Source: Pomphorhynchus laevis (taxonomy: Eukaryota; Acanthocephala; Palaeacanthocephala; Echinorhynchida; Pomphorhynchidae). Taken from it: a stretch of DNA of 64,000 nucleotides. Every line of letters begins with the position of its first letter. Within the stretch, counting starts at the first letter, position 1. Positions 32,410 to 46,278 of the stretch are shown here, piece by piece. Both the position numbers and the translations under genes were made by a program. The stretch covers positions 124,001 through 188,000 of the forward strand of contig WNNJ02001107.1 of the NCBI GenBank assembly GCA_012934845.2, written 5' to 3'. A model generated the notes under the pieces. That model was not told where the DNA came from and ran no database searches. It saw only the letters and a list, made by a program, of their open reading frames with translations.

Positions 32410-34482
32410 CTGTAATCTGCTAGTAACGATGGAATTATTTTGCTATTTTTATATTTTGAACAAATCGAAAGCTAAAATTTAGTTTTCTGATTTCTTAATA
32501 TTTCAAATTACCGTAATTTTCTGTCGTTATCCAATATTTTATATAAATCTATCAAAATTTAAAGAAAAAAAGGGATATTTTTAATTATTATAAATTTTAT
32601 TTTAAATTAATTTAAGATATTTGAAAGTTATCACTGGAAAGAAAAAAAACTAAAATATTATTAAATAAAAATTAAATAATATAGTAAAACGTTTTAATTT
32701 TTATAAACTTATGTGGTCGAATAAAGTAAGTGAAAAGGTTGCATTCGAAAAATGCCAAAATATTTCGATAGATTTTTCTATTATCAGGAAGCTACAAACA
32801 GATTTTCAATAAAAATATAAATTTCAAGCAATTTTTTTGTGTTTATTCAAACATTTAAGTTGACTTGACAGCATTTTAGATTTGTAACAAGCTATTTGGA
32901 TTTACTTGTAAAATAAAGTGATTATTGATATTTAAAAAATGTCTGAAACTATATTTTTAAGCCAGAAATTTTTTACTAGCTTAGAATACATCGTTGTGTA
33001 AATGGAAAACATTAAAAAATAAAGTTTACTTAAAAACCATGTTTAAAAATATTATAATGGAAAAATAAAATTAAGCTGACAAGGGAAAGAGTATCCACTA
33101 TTATCGGAATATTATGATTTTTTGAATCAAACTTTTTCGAATAAATCTTTTTTAAATTGTTTGTAATTTGATTAATATGATAGCATGAGTTACCAAAATA
33201 TTGTGGAATTTTTGCAATACATCCTTTCACTCACTTTCTTCGGTCACATAAATTTATAAAAATTAAAAAGAGTAAATATATTATTATATTAAATACAGTA
33301 TTTTAGTTCTTCCTTTGCCGTGGTAGCCGAATTTATAAAGAAGAAAGAACGGATAGCTGAATTTAAACTTTACAGATGTGGTTAAACTTAACTCTATTTA
33401 AATGAATATGGGTACTTGAATATAGTATGAATATAGTATGCCATTGATTTGCGAATTTCATTGGTTTACTGCATCAAACTATTATGATTGATCACTTATG
33501 CATCTGTGCAAACAAACGATAATCAAGATAATAATCAATTCGCAAACATAAACATTATATTGATTTCGCTTTCACTTCAAAATTATATACTATAGGATTG
33601 TGTCAGATAAAGTTTTGTTCATCATAGTACCGTGTATATTATTTATCCCAATCTAAAAACTTAATTAAATTGATAATAAAAAATTAATAATAAATTAATA
33701 TTAAATTAATATCATATTAAATTAAATTTATAATTAAGTTGATAATTAAATTGATAAGTTAAATTATTATCAAAATTTCTTTTAAGAATTATTTTTAAGA
33801 GTGTCGGGTACTTAAGGTTTATTAACGCACATCTCCAAATATGCTGACTTGTGTCTGATTGTGTTGCTAGAGCCGTACCGTAATCTTGCTAATGCCTGAT
33901 TATAGTGCGTTATTAATACGCCGTTATTAAACTTTTAATTCCCCCTTTCCCTTATGTTCAAGTCCATGTTTTTTATATATATTGTGTATGTTTTGTATGT
34001 TGTATACTTAGTTCATAATTACAAACTTATTACGTTAGAAATAATAAGTTCATTATTCATTTTTTAGAAGCAATATAAATGAACGTTTTCGACTTTAAAA
34101 GTTTATTAGTTCGACAAATTTAACTTTTAATCAATTTGAATCAAAAAATGATTATCTAACTCTGACAAGGCACTAAAACAATGCTTATAGATGAGCGTTG
34201 AATAAACTACACAATTAAAACAATTTTTTAAGATAATTTTTGGAAAATGCAGAATAATAAATTGTTCTATAAGTAATAAATTGATTCTGAATTTTCCTAA
34301 TTTTTTTGATAATGCAGATTTTAAAAATCATAAATTCATTTCTTATTTTCCTTGGTCCTGCTCCAGAATAAAAAATATAAATATACCAATTCCATTTTCA
34401 AATTTTAAATTCTGATGTACCCTAAATATTCATCTCTATTAAATGATTTTATATCCTTTAATCAATTTGTTTGTTCTTTTAG
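32410..34482. other. AT-rich intergenic DNA between stc and NOP10
   Basis: No exon, RNA gene or mobile element is recognised. The 66-aa minus frame at 33030-33230 has random composition. Confidence 0.45.
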
Positions 34483-34677
34483 ATGCTTCTAATGTATTAC
34501 CTAAATGAACAAAATGAGCGTGTTTACACTATCAAGTCTGTAGACCCAAATGGTAAACCTACATTGGCTGCTCATCCTGCTCGATTCAGTCCTGAGGATA
34601 AATTTTCAAGGGAACGGATTTTGCTTAAGAAGAGATTTAATTTATTACCAACTCAATTTCCTCCGCTGATATATTGA
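34483..34677 (+). CDS. NOP10: H/ACA ribonucleoprotein subunit NOP10
   Basis: 64 aa, the exact usual length. It reads [56 protein letters not shown], matching the human protein ([38 protein letters not shown]) almost position for position. NOP10 is a core protein of box H/ACA snoRNPs with dyskerin, GAR1 and NHP2. These guide pseudouridylation of rRNA and snRNA in the nucleolus and Cajal bodies and also bind telomerase RNA. Animal NOP10 lacks the archaeal zinc ribbon cysteines, as here. Single coding exon; a pyrimidine tract and TTTTAG lie directly before the ATG, so a 5'UTR intron is likely. Confidence 0.95.
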   Translation: MLLMYYLNEQNERVYTIKSVDPNGKPTLAAHPARFSPEDKFSRERILLKKRFNLLPTQFPPLIY

Positions 34678-34689
34678 GATACTTTTGAA

Positions 34690-35935
34690 TCATGTGAATT
34701 TAAAAAAATATTAATTTCTTAATCTATCGAAATCTGTTCATATTTCTGATTCAACTGTTTCCCAGGAAATTAGCTTATAATGGACAGTGTTGTTAAAGTT
34801 ATTAAATTAATTTATACTTTCGTCTATTATAGACATTTTATACTAAATTTTATTTTGATTATATCGACAATGGCCAGCAAGATATAATTGAATCAACTCT
34901 ACTTATTGACTTTTTAAGCCAGTCGTTCCACAAATATTTGACATGTTTACTGGTGATGACGAAGTTAGTCGACGAAAAGTTAATAAACTTAATTAATAAA
35001 CTTTTGACATACGTGCTAGCATGCCTGATTAATATATCGTCTGTAATATCGATGTTTTTGCTACTTAAATATTAAGTAGCAAAAACTACTTTAATATATC
35101 GTATATGATGGTGTTGTAATAATGACTTAATTGATCCATCAAGTAGTAAATAAATTAAAGTGTTATTTTGTCAACACGTTCAATTTATTTAATGTTTTCA
35201 ACGATCCCAAATTCGTTAACATATTAAACTGATCTGACTCTATATCAAAATGCATTATGCGGGTACCATTCACCACCTAAAAATCGAAGTGAGCTAAAAA
35301 ACAATAACATTTGCAACTGCTCCGAGAAACAGAAATGCATCGTATTTTGTTTTGATTATGCTTACCGCAGCTAGCAAAATAAAAAATAATATGGTGTTTT
35401 ATTGATCCTGATTCTAAATTCTAAACTAATAAATGGATCAACATTGGTTAATTTTAATGTGTTTTAATTTACTCTTACATTAAAATTTGGGTTTAATTTT
35501 TAGTGGTATATCTTTATATTTTATTATTAACTTCAAAAGTTTTTGTAAATGATAATGTTACCTAAGTCATAAATCTGAATAAGTGATTGTCCTAAGGCAC
35601 ATATGTTTAATGAATAGTTTAAGATTCTTAAACTTTTAATATTGTAACTAGGTTATTAAAATGCTCACCGTAATTTGTAATCAAATTAATTTTAATTTCC
35701 ATGTAATAACAACAAATCAAGTCTCAAGCAAACTTTTTAATATACAAAAATTAAACTTTGATGTAAACAATAAAATAAAGTCATGAGTAAACTTTTTTAA
35801 TTCGAGAAAATTAAACGTAAATGTCAACAATAAAATTTTAGCAAAATTTGCGATTCAGAATTTTACAATAAATATGATATAAATATGAAATAAAACAATT
35901 CATAGACTTTACAATATGTTGAAATAAGTATCTGG
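34690..35935. other. AT-rich intergenic DNA downstream of NOP10
   Basis: Perfect hairpin at 35054-35086 (15-bp arms, 3-base loop). Nothing else recognised. Confidence 0.45.
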
Positions 35936-35939
35936 ACAC

Positions 35940-37310
35940 GGTACCGTCATAGAGAATCTAGATACTTATAATATTAGCAGATCAGAAATTATTTCGTGTA
36001 CTCAACATCGATAATAAATACATCGCTATCGTAATATAGAATTATATTACTAATAAAATTTAAGATTTACTTAAAAATGACTAATTCAATAGTAGATAGT
36101 TCGTATGTTTAGTAAAATAAAATGAATTCTTCCAGATACATATTATCACAAGCAGAATAAAAATTCTTTCGTGTACTTAATATCGTGTTTCAATGTTTTG
36201 TTAATGCTTTCGACTCAAAAATAAGCAGATCCTATTAAAATCATAACAGTCGATAATGAACTGAGTATATTAAAATTTTGTTACTACAATTAAACTTGAA
36301 TTGAAATGGTTGGTGAACTTTTTTTTGATTAAACACAGAATTCATATGACTAATCATATTTAGATGTTTACTAGACAATAACAACTTTCAAGAGTAGATA
36401 TTTCGTATATTTAGTAAAATCGATGAATTCTTTCAGATACTTATAACCTTAAACATATCAGAAATTCATTCGTGTACACAACATCGCTAATAATGACATC
36501 GCTATCATAAATATGATTAATAAAATTAAAATATTTACTAAAAATTGACTAACTACAAAAATAATAATTTTGTATGTTTAGAAAAATATAATGGATTCTT
36601 CTAGATACTTATTATCTCAAACAGAACGGAAATTCTAACTTTTAATTATAAAAGTTAGCAAATTATCAATCAGAACGATGTTTGTAAGATATTCCCAAAC
36701 TTCGCATCGCAGTCATACTTTTGCTTAATTTCTAATGTATACTCACCTGGGACGTTACTCAAGTATTCTAAACCTAATATTTTATATTGAGAGAGAACTG
36801 ACCTGGAAGAATTTTGAACTATCTTTTGACCTTTATGTTCACAAAAATATCATCAAAACCTGTTTTTTAATATTGACGACAATCAAGATATTTATATTTT
36901 CATATTTCGCTTGCTGTGGCTAATAAATCGTCTAAGCAAAACTTATTATTTTCTGATAATAGGCAGCTTGCGAAATATAAACATTTTTAATTTTATACAA
37001 AATTCTATTAAATAACAAAAATCAAAAAAAAATATCTTTTGAATTTGAACAAATCAGTTAAATTTAATCAATTTATATAATTTTTGAACTACACTATCAA
37101 ATACCTCTCTTTATTAAACGTCTGACTAATATTTAATGAACGACTGTTTGAATAAAATACCAAATTAGAAGAACAAATAGAACTCAAATATTTAATAAGA
37201 ATTAAATTCTTTTGTGTATTTGATATATCTCGTATATTTGGTAAAACACATTGATTCTTCCAGATACTTATAATCTTAAACAGATTAGAAATTAATTCGT
37301 GTACTAATAG
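35940..37310. repeat. Degenerate tandem/dispersed repeats (AGATACTTATAAT motif)
   Basis: A unit with GATTCTTCCAGATACTTAT, then CAGA(A/T)..GAAATT, then TTCGTGTACT recurs near 35945, 36123, 36424, 36592 and 37252, and once at 28875 in stc intron 11. Spacing is irregular (170-660 bp), as for an old array. Confidence 0.6.
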
Positions 37311-37729
37311 ATCAAATATTATTAATTAAAATATTATGATCGATAAACAAAATGAGATATCAATTTTGCATTAATTCAACATCGAGAGAATTCCTCAAAC
37401 TACTAGTTATAAGAAACTTAAAAATTAAGGTTTTATAAAAAATTAATGGTTTTGATTAAATTTATTAAATATATATTTTATATTAATTTATTTTAATATA
37501 ATATTTAATAATTAATTTATATTATAGTAATTTATATTGTAGTAATTTTATTTTAATTTGCGATCAATTTATGATCTGGAATAATTTCAATTAATTGATC
37601 AAAGCCGATAATTGAGTAATTTAATATCACATTTATTAAACATTTAAATATATTATTTATTTTTTTATTAATATCTATTTATTAATTTTTTGTGTAAATT
37701 TATTCAAAAAATATAATGTTTTCATTATA

Positions 37730-39145
37730 TTCAGTCGACCTGGAATGCAGAAAGAAATGCATTAAAGTTAAAAAATAAATTTTAAAAATTTAAAAAATTC
37801 AGTTTTATTTCCTCAAACTATTTAAATACATTTTTAGTTAACTTTTTTAAAATTAGATAAAAAAACTTAAAAAATAAAAGTATCTAAATAAAGGCATCTT
37901 ATTAAATTAAATTAATTGAATTGTAAATGATTTGACTAGCCTATAAAATATTAATATTTTTTTATTAATTTTATCTTAATAAATAAAGTTGTATTATATT
38001 CAGATAACGTAGAATGCGTTGAGAAATGAATTCCACATCGAGTGAATTTTATTTCCTCTTACTATTTGTGTTAATTTTTAGCTAAAAATTAAATTTAAAA
38101 AATAAAAATTAAGAAATCTTATTAAATTAAATTAATTGATTTGTAAATGATTTGACTAGCCTATAAAATATTAATATTTTTTATTAATTTTATCTTAATA
38201 AATAAAGTTGTATTATATTCAGATAACGTAGAATGCGTTGAGAAATGAATTCCACATCGAGTGAATTTTATTTCCTCTTACTATTTGTGTTAATTTTTAG
38301 CTAAAAATTAAATTTAAAAAATAAAAATTAAGAAATCTTATTAAATTAAATTAATTGATTTGTAAATGATTTGACTAGCCTATAAAATATTAATATTTTT
38401 TATTAATTTTATCTTAATAAATAAAGTTGTATTATATTCAGATAACGTAGAATGCGTTGAGAAATGAATTCCACATCGATTGAATTTTATTTCCTCTTAC
38501 TATTTGTGTTAATTTTTAGCTAAAAATTAAATTTAAAAAATAAAAATTAAGATATCTTATTAAATTAAATTAATTGATTTGTAAATGATTTGACTAGCCT
38601 ATAAAATATTAATATTTTTTATTAATTTTATCTTAATAAATAAAGTTGTATTATATTCAGATAACGTAGAATGCGTTGAGAAATGAATTCCACATCGATT
38701 GAATTTTATTTCCTCTTACTATTTGTGTTAATTTTTAGCTAAAAATTAAATTTAAAAAATAAAAATTAAGATATCTTATTAAATTAAATTAATTGATTTG
38801 TAAATGATTTAACTAAACTATAAAATATTAATATTTTTATTAACTTTATCTTAATAAATAAAGTTGTATTATATTGAGCCAACGTAGAATGCGTTGAGAA
38901 ATGAATTCCACATCGATTGAATTTTATTTCCTCTTACTATTTGTGTTAATTTTTAGCTAAAAATTAAATTTAAAAAATAAAAATTAAGAAATCTTATTAA
39001 ATTAAATTAATTGATTTGTAAATGATTTGACTAAACTATAAAATATTAATATTTTTTATTAATTTTATCTTAATAAATAAAGTTGTATTATATTTAATCC
39101 ACGTGGAATATATTGAGAAATGAATTCCACATCGAGTGAATTTCT
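37730..39145. repeat. Satellite-like tandem array, 218-220-bp unit
   Basis: TGATTTGACTAGCCTATAAA or its variant recurs near 37931, 38151, 38370, 38589, 38808 and 39026. Middle units are nearly identical. The first (37730-37930) and last (39040-39145) are diverged, as expected for the ageing edges of an array expanded by unequal exchange. Each unit contains GAATTCCACATCGA. Confidence 0.92.
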
Positions 39146-40246
39146 TTTTGATTAAACTACAGAATAAATCTACCACATTCATAAGACTAAAAGCATTTAA
39201 ATATTTATTAAAGAATTAAGGTTTTAATTTAATTTTAAATTTTTTTTTAAATTTACTAAATTTAATTTTAAATTAATAAATTTGAAAAATTCGAGACCTT
39301 ACTTTATGCCTCTATTACAGAAAATTCACTAGACTTTGTACTTAATGTAACGTGCTTGCATTGCAAACGACTAACTTGCATAAACGTCATATGATTATCA
39401 AAACGGAAATGATTGAACAGAATATCGGTTACTGGATATTTGTGGCTTATCAAAGCATTTGTGGGTACATTCCGGGTTTGAGAAAACTAACCTTGCATCA
39501 TGTCTTTATTTGTCGAATCACTGGTAATATTTACAATCCCTGATTGACGAGTATATGTGATTTCAATTTTAAATCTACTTTAGGTAATTCCACATTGTCC
39601 GGCACTCACAAAATTGGTTTTATAAGGAGATAAGATAATTTTCCATTTACGATAAGAATCATCGATCTTTTTATCTGCGATATTAACAAATGCATATCTG
39701 ATTTGTAATATGAAACTGTAATCAGTCATCATGTTTTGCAACAATCACGAAATATTTCAAATAGCCCAATATTCATTTAATTATATACACAAGATTATCG
39801 ATGATAATCAGTTGTTCGGTTGAATTTCAATAATCGATGATAAATAAGGCAACTGCAATCAGATAATATTTTTAAACGTTAAATTATTGGCTTAACAACG
39901 AATCTCAAATAACATATAAGAGCGATAAATTTATGATATGATTAAATTAATCGAAATGTACTAGATTTATCAGGGAGTAAGCTGTAGTCCTTATTCTGTA
40001 TTATGATTTGTAAGTAATTTTAATTATTTTACCTTCCCGTATATGGATTTAATTAATAATTTCGTTGAAAGCAGCTGAATTTTATCGGCAACGTATCAAG
40101 AGTTTTGATCAACGCGATAATGACTTTGTCAATTGACTCAGATTTTAAATGATCAAAATATTGATTATTACGAAATCTATATTCTGTCTGCATAGATAAA
40201 AATTCAGACTACTTTCCTGGGACAATAGTGCATCTTATCGCTTGAT
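39146..40246. other. AT-rich intergenic DNA
   Basis: No exon accepted. The 63-aa frame at 39352-39543 has no flanking splice signals or family match. Confidence 0.4.
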
Positions 40247-40508
40247 AATGACGTAATAAAACACAATATCGATTTATGTGACGTTTATCTATAGATTAAA
40301 TGCTTAAGAATGACGTAATAAGAAACACAATATCGATTTATGTGACGTTTATCAATAGATTAAATGTATTAAGAGCGACGTAATAAAACACAATATCGAT
40401 TTATGTGACGTTTATCAATAGATTAAATGTGTTAAGAGCGACGTAATAAAACACAATATCGATTTATGTGACGTTTATCTATAGATTAAATGCGCTAAGA
40501 ATGACGCA
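40247..40508. repeat. Four tandem 62-66-bp units rich in TGACGT
   Basis: Each unit carries (A/G)(T/C)GACGTAATAA near the start and GTGACGTTTATC in the middle, with ATCGATTTAT between. That gives about eight GACGT sites, mostly TGACGT, the CREB/ATF half-site. Could be a minisatellite or an enhancer cluster. Confidence 0.85.
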
Positions 40509-41944
40509 TATTCGTAATTCATTAATAAAATTAATTATTAAATAAATTAATAAAATATATTAAAAACTAATTTTATTAATAAATTAATGTTACAACAGCT
40601 CAACATTAAGTAAAATATGCAAAATATAAGAAACCCGTTTTTCAAACGAAATATGCCGGTAATTCGTTGTAATTCCCGAAATTGTTCAATTATAAAATTT
40701 AAAAGAAATTAAATTAATGGTATCCATTTAATAATGTAATTAAATACAATTTATTCCAGCAATTTGTACATCAGCTACATCTTCAAGAGTCTCTTATTAC
40801 CTAACGCCGGCAACTTGTTTGCCGGCGTTATTATTGCACAGATGCAACCTCTATTCGGCTTTTAACAAATTTACTAAAAACATATTTGACTTCTGTGAGG
40901 TGGTGCCAACATTTCAAATCTTTCCTCACCGACGTTTTCTGGAAATTAATGACGATTAAGGAAAAACACAAGTTTTACTTAAACGGCTCCGACGAACCAT
41001 ACATATCCAATGACTTTTTACTCTTGAATAATAGGATCGAAAGTTGATGTTAGTTCGTGAACTTGGCAAAATGAATTCTGTCAAATTTACACGTTAGCGT
41101 TGAAGTCTATAATGTTTATTACTCAGGACATAAGGAACGAGATATATTTATCTGGTGAAATATAATTTTGATGAAGGATTTGCTTTGTAAGAAATCCCTT
41201 TTAAATGAAACTATATTGACCATTCAATAAATGGTATTGTTTCTTTGTTAACATCCATTAATTAAGATTGAACATTTAGAAATTAAAGGAACTGACAAAG
41301 TGCAGAATTTATCGAAATTGTTGTTACTTAAAACGTTTTGCAAATTACATCTTAATTTTATTATTTCTCTTAGTGTAAATACCAATTACCACAAATGATT
41401 AATCCTGGCGAAATGGTTTTGATTTCTGTGTGTTTACAGTACAATAAAATATAACAGAAAACCAAACATTAAACTGTAATTCGTAATAAGTAAAATTCAT
41501 TCAGAATCAAATCACAGAGAAAAACTATCGATTATTGTATTTTGACTTAAAGACCAGATTAAATATTAAAATCAATAGCTTTTAATTCGTTTCTAAATAA
41601 ATTCAAATACATTTGAGATTATTTTGTATCGTTTTGCATCTTTTCGTACAATATAACAGTTCAATATTAAGATGGCCATGTTGGTACAATATGTTGTTAT
41701 ATTTAGTTATTGAATGTATTTGAATTATAAATGACATGAAAAATATTCAAAATTACAGGTTTATTCAATAAGCATTTAAAACATGAGTGCTTTGATTTTT
41801 ATATAGCACGAAATTTATATTTTGCGAGAGTATATTATGAATAATATTTATTTCTTTAAATCGTGATTTTACATTGACATTCTGAAATTGGCTATATCAA
41901 AAACACGTCTCACTGAATCCTTAGCAAAATCAAAATTACTAAAA
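40509..41944. other. AT-rich region upstream of the zinc-ribbon gene
   Basis: Perfect hairpin at 40802-40830 (12-bp GC-rich arms). The coding frame of the next gene is open back to 41867 but has no in-frame ATG before 41945. Confidence 0.45.
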
Positions 41945-42464
41945 ATGTGTGACAAGGCACCGCGCAATCAGAAACGTGTTCCATTCCAAAATACTTTGGG
42001 TCAGAATTGTGCAATCCACCTGCGTAACGAATGCCTTCATTGTAAGGAAGAAAATCTAGACCGTTTTGAACGTGTAGAGTATAGTGTATATTTTGCAAAA
42101 GAATTAGCAAAAGATTCGAATAAGAACAGTGTTTCTGATGATGAGTCATCTAGTCTTGATACTGTCCCGAAGCTTCGATTGAGGACGTCGAGGGCAATTT
42201 GGAAAGTAAAGGATTCAGTAGAACTGGAATGCTCACAATGCCTTCGTATTGTAATCAACAAAGTAATTAAAAAATAAATCAACTACTGAAAATACAATTG
42301 ATTCAAAAAAGAGGCAACGAACTATAAACAAAAGTGGTAGCTCTACTTACTTACAAATTTGGCTTCTAAATAATAATATTGAAGTGGATGTAGCCTACAT
42401 TTTGGACAACTTACTTGGGAAGATATCATCTGTAACGTCAAAGAAACGAAAGCACTCAAAATGA
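41945..42464 (+). CDS. Two-exon zinc-ribbon protein, possibly C18orf21/RMRPP1-like
   Basis: Exon 1 is 41945-42262. A 49-bp intron 42263-42311 (GTAATT...AAG) matches the minimal intron class of the window. Exon 2 is 42312-42464 (TGA), for 156 aa. Starts MCDKAPRNQKRVPF. Two CxxC pairs, NECLHCKE and ECSQCLRI, some 70 residues apart, with an acidic Ser-rich stretch and PKLRLRTSR between. Exon 2 ends LQIWLLNNNIEVDVAYILDNLL, then KKRKHSK. CxxC...RLR...SV.L.C..C.R.V is the pattern of human C18orf21 (an RNase MRP-associated zinc ribbon), a tentative match only. The intron lacks a good pyrimidine tract; if it is not spliced, the protein would be 110 aa. Confidence 0.5.
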
Positions 42465-45400
42465 AATTGGTTTTAATTTGTTTCTTTTCACGTTCCATAT
42501 TCAAAGACCTGTGTTTAAAGACAATTTCCTATTTTGATGCAGTGGTTGACTGTAAATTTGAGTGTTAATACTTGTGTATTTTTGCAATTCTTGAAATTCT
42601 ATAAATTATTTGACATATAAGTAAAGCATAATTATGAATTATTTACTGATTGATATCAACAAAATGCTTATAAAGATGGAAGATGGTGTCCTACGAAGCA
42701 TCAAGTTATAAATTACATGTAAATATATAACTAAATTGTTACTTCGTAACTTAAACAAGTTACTTTAGCTTGCGCATACCAGCATTTTATTCAATTACGT
42801 AGTTGGGTTACTTTATTTTATGCCAAATGTGCTTTTTTGTTTCTGCCCTTAAACATTTATTGAACAGAATTAAGTAGAAACAGTTGCTTAAAATATTCAT
42901 CAAATCTGTTTGATTTTGCATGATTTTGATTTCAAGGAGTCATAAAGATATATAATAGTTTTTTTAAAAGATTCATCATATATATTTCATATATTTTGAT
43001 ATTGAATATACATTGTTGGTTCAATAAAGGTTGATATCTACTTTTTGAATATACATTGTTGGTTCAATAAAGGTTTTATATCTACTTTTTGTTGTTAAAG
43101 AGAATACATAAAAAGTTTTAAACTTTAACCTTTCATTATATCTAAAATAAAGCTAAAATTGAAGTTTGTTTCTTTCAATACAAATAAATTTAATTAAAAT
43201 TGTGCACATGTCAAAAATATAAATAATTAAAGCGTTACAATAGCAATTTAACTATACGTCTAAATGGATAGTTTGTTTTAATGTCAGGTATTATATCTTA
43301 TTGTAATTATGTCATTGTTGATTATTCGTAATTGACTGCGTATAATGTTCCTCATTGATAAATGTACGTTACTCTGCTTGAAGTAGTTTATAAACATTAA
43401 AATTCAAACTGTTCTAACTTCTGACGTACTTTTAAAATATTTTTTTCAAATAATATTTTAAATTGCAACTAATAAATATAGCATTTGGTTAAAATTGTCT
43501 CGCGAGCGTATATTACAGTCTACATTTTAAAAGTTTCATACTCATTTTTACAAATGATTGTTACAATTTTAACGAATTTACAATTTAATAATAAAGTTAT
43601 TGAATTGCATTCATTGAATTTGAAAATTAAATTCAAATTTTTCATTTTTTTAAAATTTAAAATCTTATAATTATTCAATTATATTCCGAAATTGTTTATC
43701 AATGTGTGAAATTCAGACTTTCTAATAAATTCGTAAATAATTTAAAAATATAATTTAGATAACAATATCATATATTTCAACAATTTTAATTCAAAATATC
43801 AACATAAAAGGATCCTTAATGTAGTTATGTAAATCAGATGACTATATACATCCAATTTAATTAAATTATGTGATAATATTAAATAATCGTTTTTGACCTT
43901 TTGCTAGTTTAAATGACAACCTTTGTGCTATTTATACGACTGGTTCATTTTAATGCACGATAACGCACTTCTACGAAAATTGGGCGTGTTTATTTTTCTT
44001 CAAAAATAGTTCACTTTTCTCTATGCAAATGATGTTGCGAGCTAGTTTAAAGCATTACTTTAACAACTTCAAAGGTAAAAAACAGGACGAAATACATTTT
44101 CTGTATTTAGTCGTGAACGAGTAACATTCGCATAAATTTATTTGTAATTATATAATGTAAGTACTGATTATATGACTTAGTAACGATGCGCAATATTACA
44201 ATATATTTAACTTACTTTAATTTGACTGCTTAAATAAAAATTTTATAAATATTTGGGCTATACCTGAAATAAAGAGTCATTACGAATTGAAACATCATAA
44301 TATTTAATACTGATTTATGCTAAAATAAACTAAGCGTAATGGATAATAATCACGTTACTCTTATATTGAAGTACGATCAGGTACCTTTCGAAAATACAAT
44401 TACATGAAACTTAAATCACGATGTACATTTCTGGAACGTTAAGTATCCTGTGATCAGAATAATGGCATCCCTGACAGCTACAACAACAATTAATGCATGG
44501 GAATTTATTTGCTTATATTTTGAATGTAAAAGCTAAATGAAAAATAATTAATTTTTTATTGTCTTAAAATAATTTATATAAATTATTATAATACATGAAT
44601 TTAACTATTATTTAATATATATATGAAATTATTTTATAATTTAAATAATTTTAAATATGGTAAAAATAATAATTAATAATAATTTTAATAATATCTATAA
44701 TAATTTTTTAATATATTCCCATTTTACAAAAGCCATAAAATTCAATTTTTATACTATTTCTCAAAAAAAAAATTTTTGAAAACTACCCATTTTTAATTGA
44801 TAATTTCTTCTAATTTTCGTCAACAAATGCTGACATCATCAGTATAAATTATAATCATTGAACAAACAGGAAACTACTTGTTTCCTGTTTATTCAATGAT
44901 TACAACTTTTTTTATCTTCACCATTTCATCAACTTTTAAAGATAATTTAAAGAAATTATGATTTAAAAATATTAATATTCCCTATTTTAATAATAAAAAC
45001 AATGAACATTTAATAATTTTATCATTTAAAATTCAGATAATTTATTTTTAATTAAAAAAGTCAAAATTTTAATTAAATTTCAGTCGCATATTCTAATTGA
45101 ATTGTCAAAAAGGTAAGGTTATTTCGGGATAATTTAAAATTAATTTAAAATACATTCATAATGATGATGAATATTCTTAAATTATAATATTCAAGATAAT
45201 ATTTTTAAATAATGATATTATAATAATGCTATCAATCATACGTGTAAACCCATAAATAAATTAAACTATTTTATAATTTAAATATAATTATTAAACTATT
45301 TCAAAAAAAAATATTATGCTAGTTTTCTTTTAAAATAATTTACAAATTATAAACACTATTTATAAATAAATTTTGTAAATTTAACTTCTTTTTATCCAAA

Positions 45401-46277
45401 TAAGATAAAATATTTATTTTATCTCCCTTTAATCATATCGTGATTAAATTGTAATATCAAATACATACATGAAAGATTTTCAATGACATTTATAATAATT
45501 TAACATAACTATGTCATTGGATATTTTACTTTTATTATATAAAATGAAAAATAATAAATTTATAAATAAATTTTATTTAGTATATATTATTTATATATTA
45601 TGCATAAATAATTTATTAATAAATGAAATTTATAAAAATGGATATTAAATTGTGGCTTTTAAAGTAATTTAAAATAAATTTAAATTTTTAATTTGTATAA
45701 AGCTGTTTAAATAGTCAGTGAGAACATATTGAGTAGCATACACTAGAATACACGTCTTTGTTTATTACAGAAAAATGCGTTTTCTTGCAATACACAACAT
45801 GAAATATCACAAATATTTTGACATTAATCGCCATTATTAACATTTTAATATTTTCTATATTGACAAATTCGAAAACGACTAAACAATTATCTCTAATATT
45901 TTTATACATATATGCAATAAATGTATTTCAAGTGGGTCTAGCAGCAGTTATTGAACAACAAGTGTGTCAACATTGAAATATGTGTAAACAACTAGTTTAA
46001 GTAGTAAATGCCATGTGATCATGGCTAGTGTCGCAGAAAGCTACAAACAGAAATATGGATAGAGTATAATAATATACATTGAAACTAACACTGTTATTTT
46101 GCGATTATTTTAGATACAATATGCCTATTAATATTGTTTTAAAAATATTACTCCATCACTAATAAATATGATATCATAGTATTTCAAGTCCTGATAAAAA
46201 AATATCGGGTAAAATATAAAATTTTCAACCATATTAAGATGTTTAAAGCATAAAATGTTTATGCATTTCTATTTATT
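42465..46277. other. AT-rich intergenic DNA
   Basis: Contains a 46-bp tandem duplication at 43004-43091 (GAATATACATTGTTGGTTCA), a long hairpin at 44852-44902 (23 bp, one mismatch, 5-base loop) and no accepted exon. The frames at 43485-43670 and 45715-45909 look random. Confidence 0.45.
44852..44902. repeat. 23-bp-arm hairpin
   Basis: TAATCATTGAACAAACAGG and its inverse CCTGTTTATTCAATGATTA with one C/A mismatch, loop TACTT. Looks like a snap-back palindrome; the loop is short for a microRNA precursor. Confidence 0.85.
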
Positions 46278-46278
46278 T

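Noticed and set aside
39352-39543. 63-aa frame as an exon
   Set aside because: No convincing splice sites, no family match, composition like the flanks.
44852-44902. MicroRNA precursor
   Set aside because: Loop of five bases and near-perfect long arms are unlike animal pre-miRNAs; more like the other snap-back hairpins in the window.
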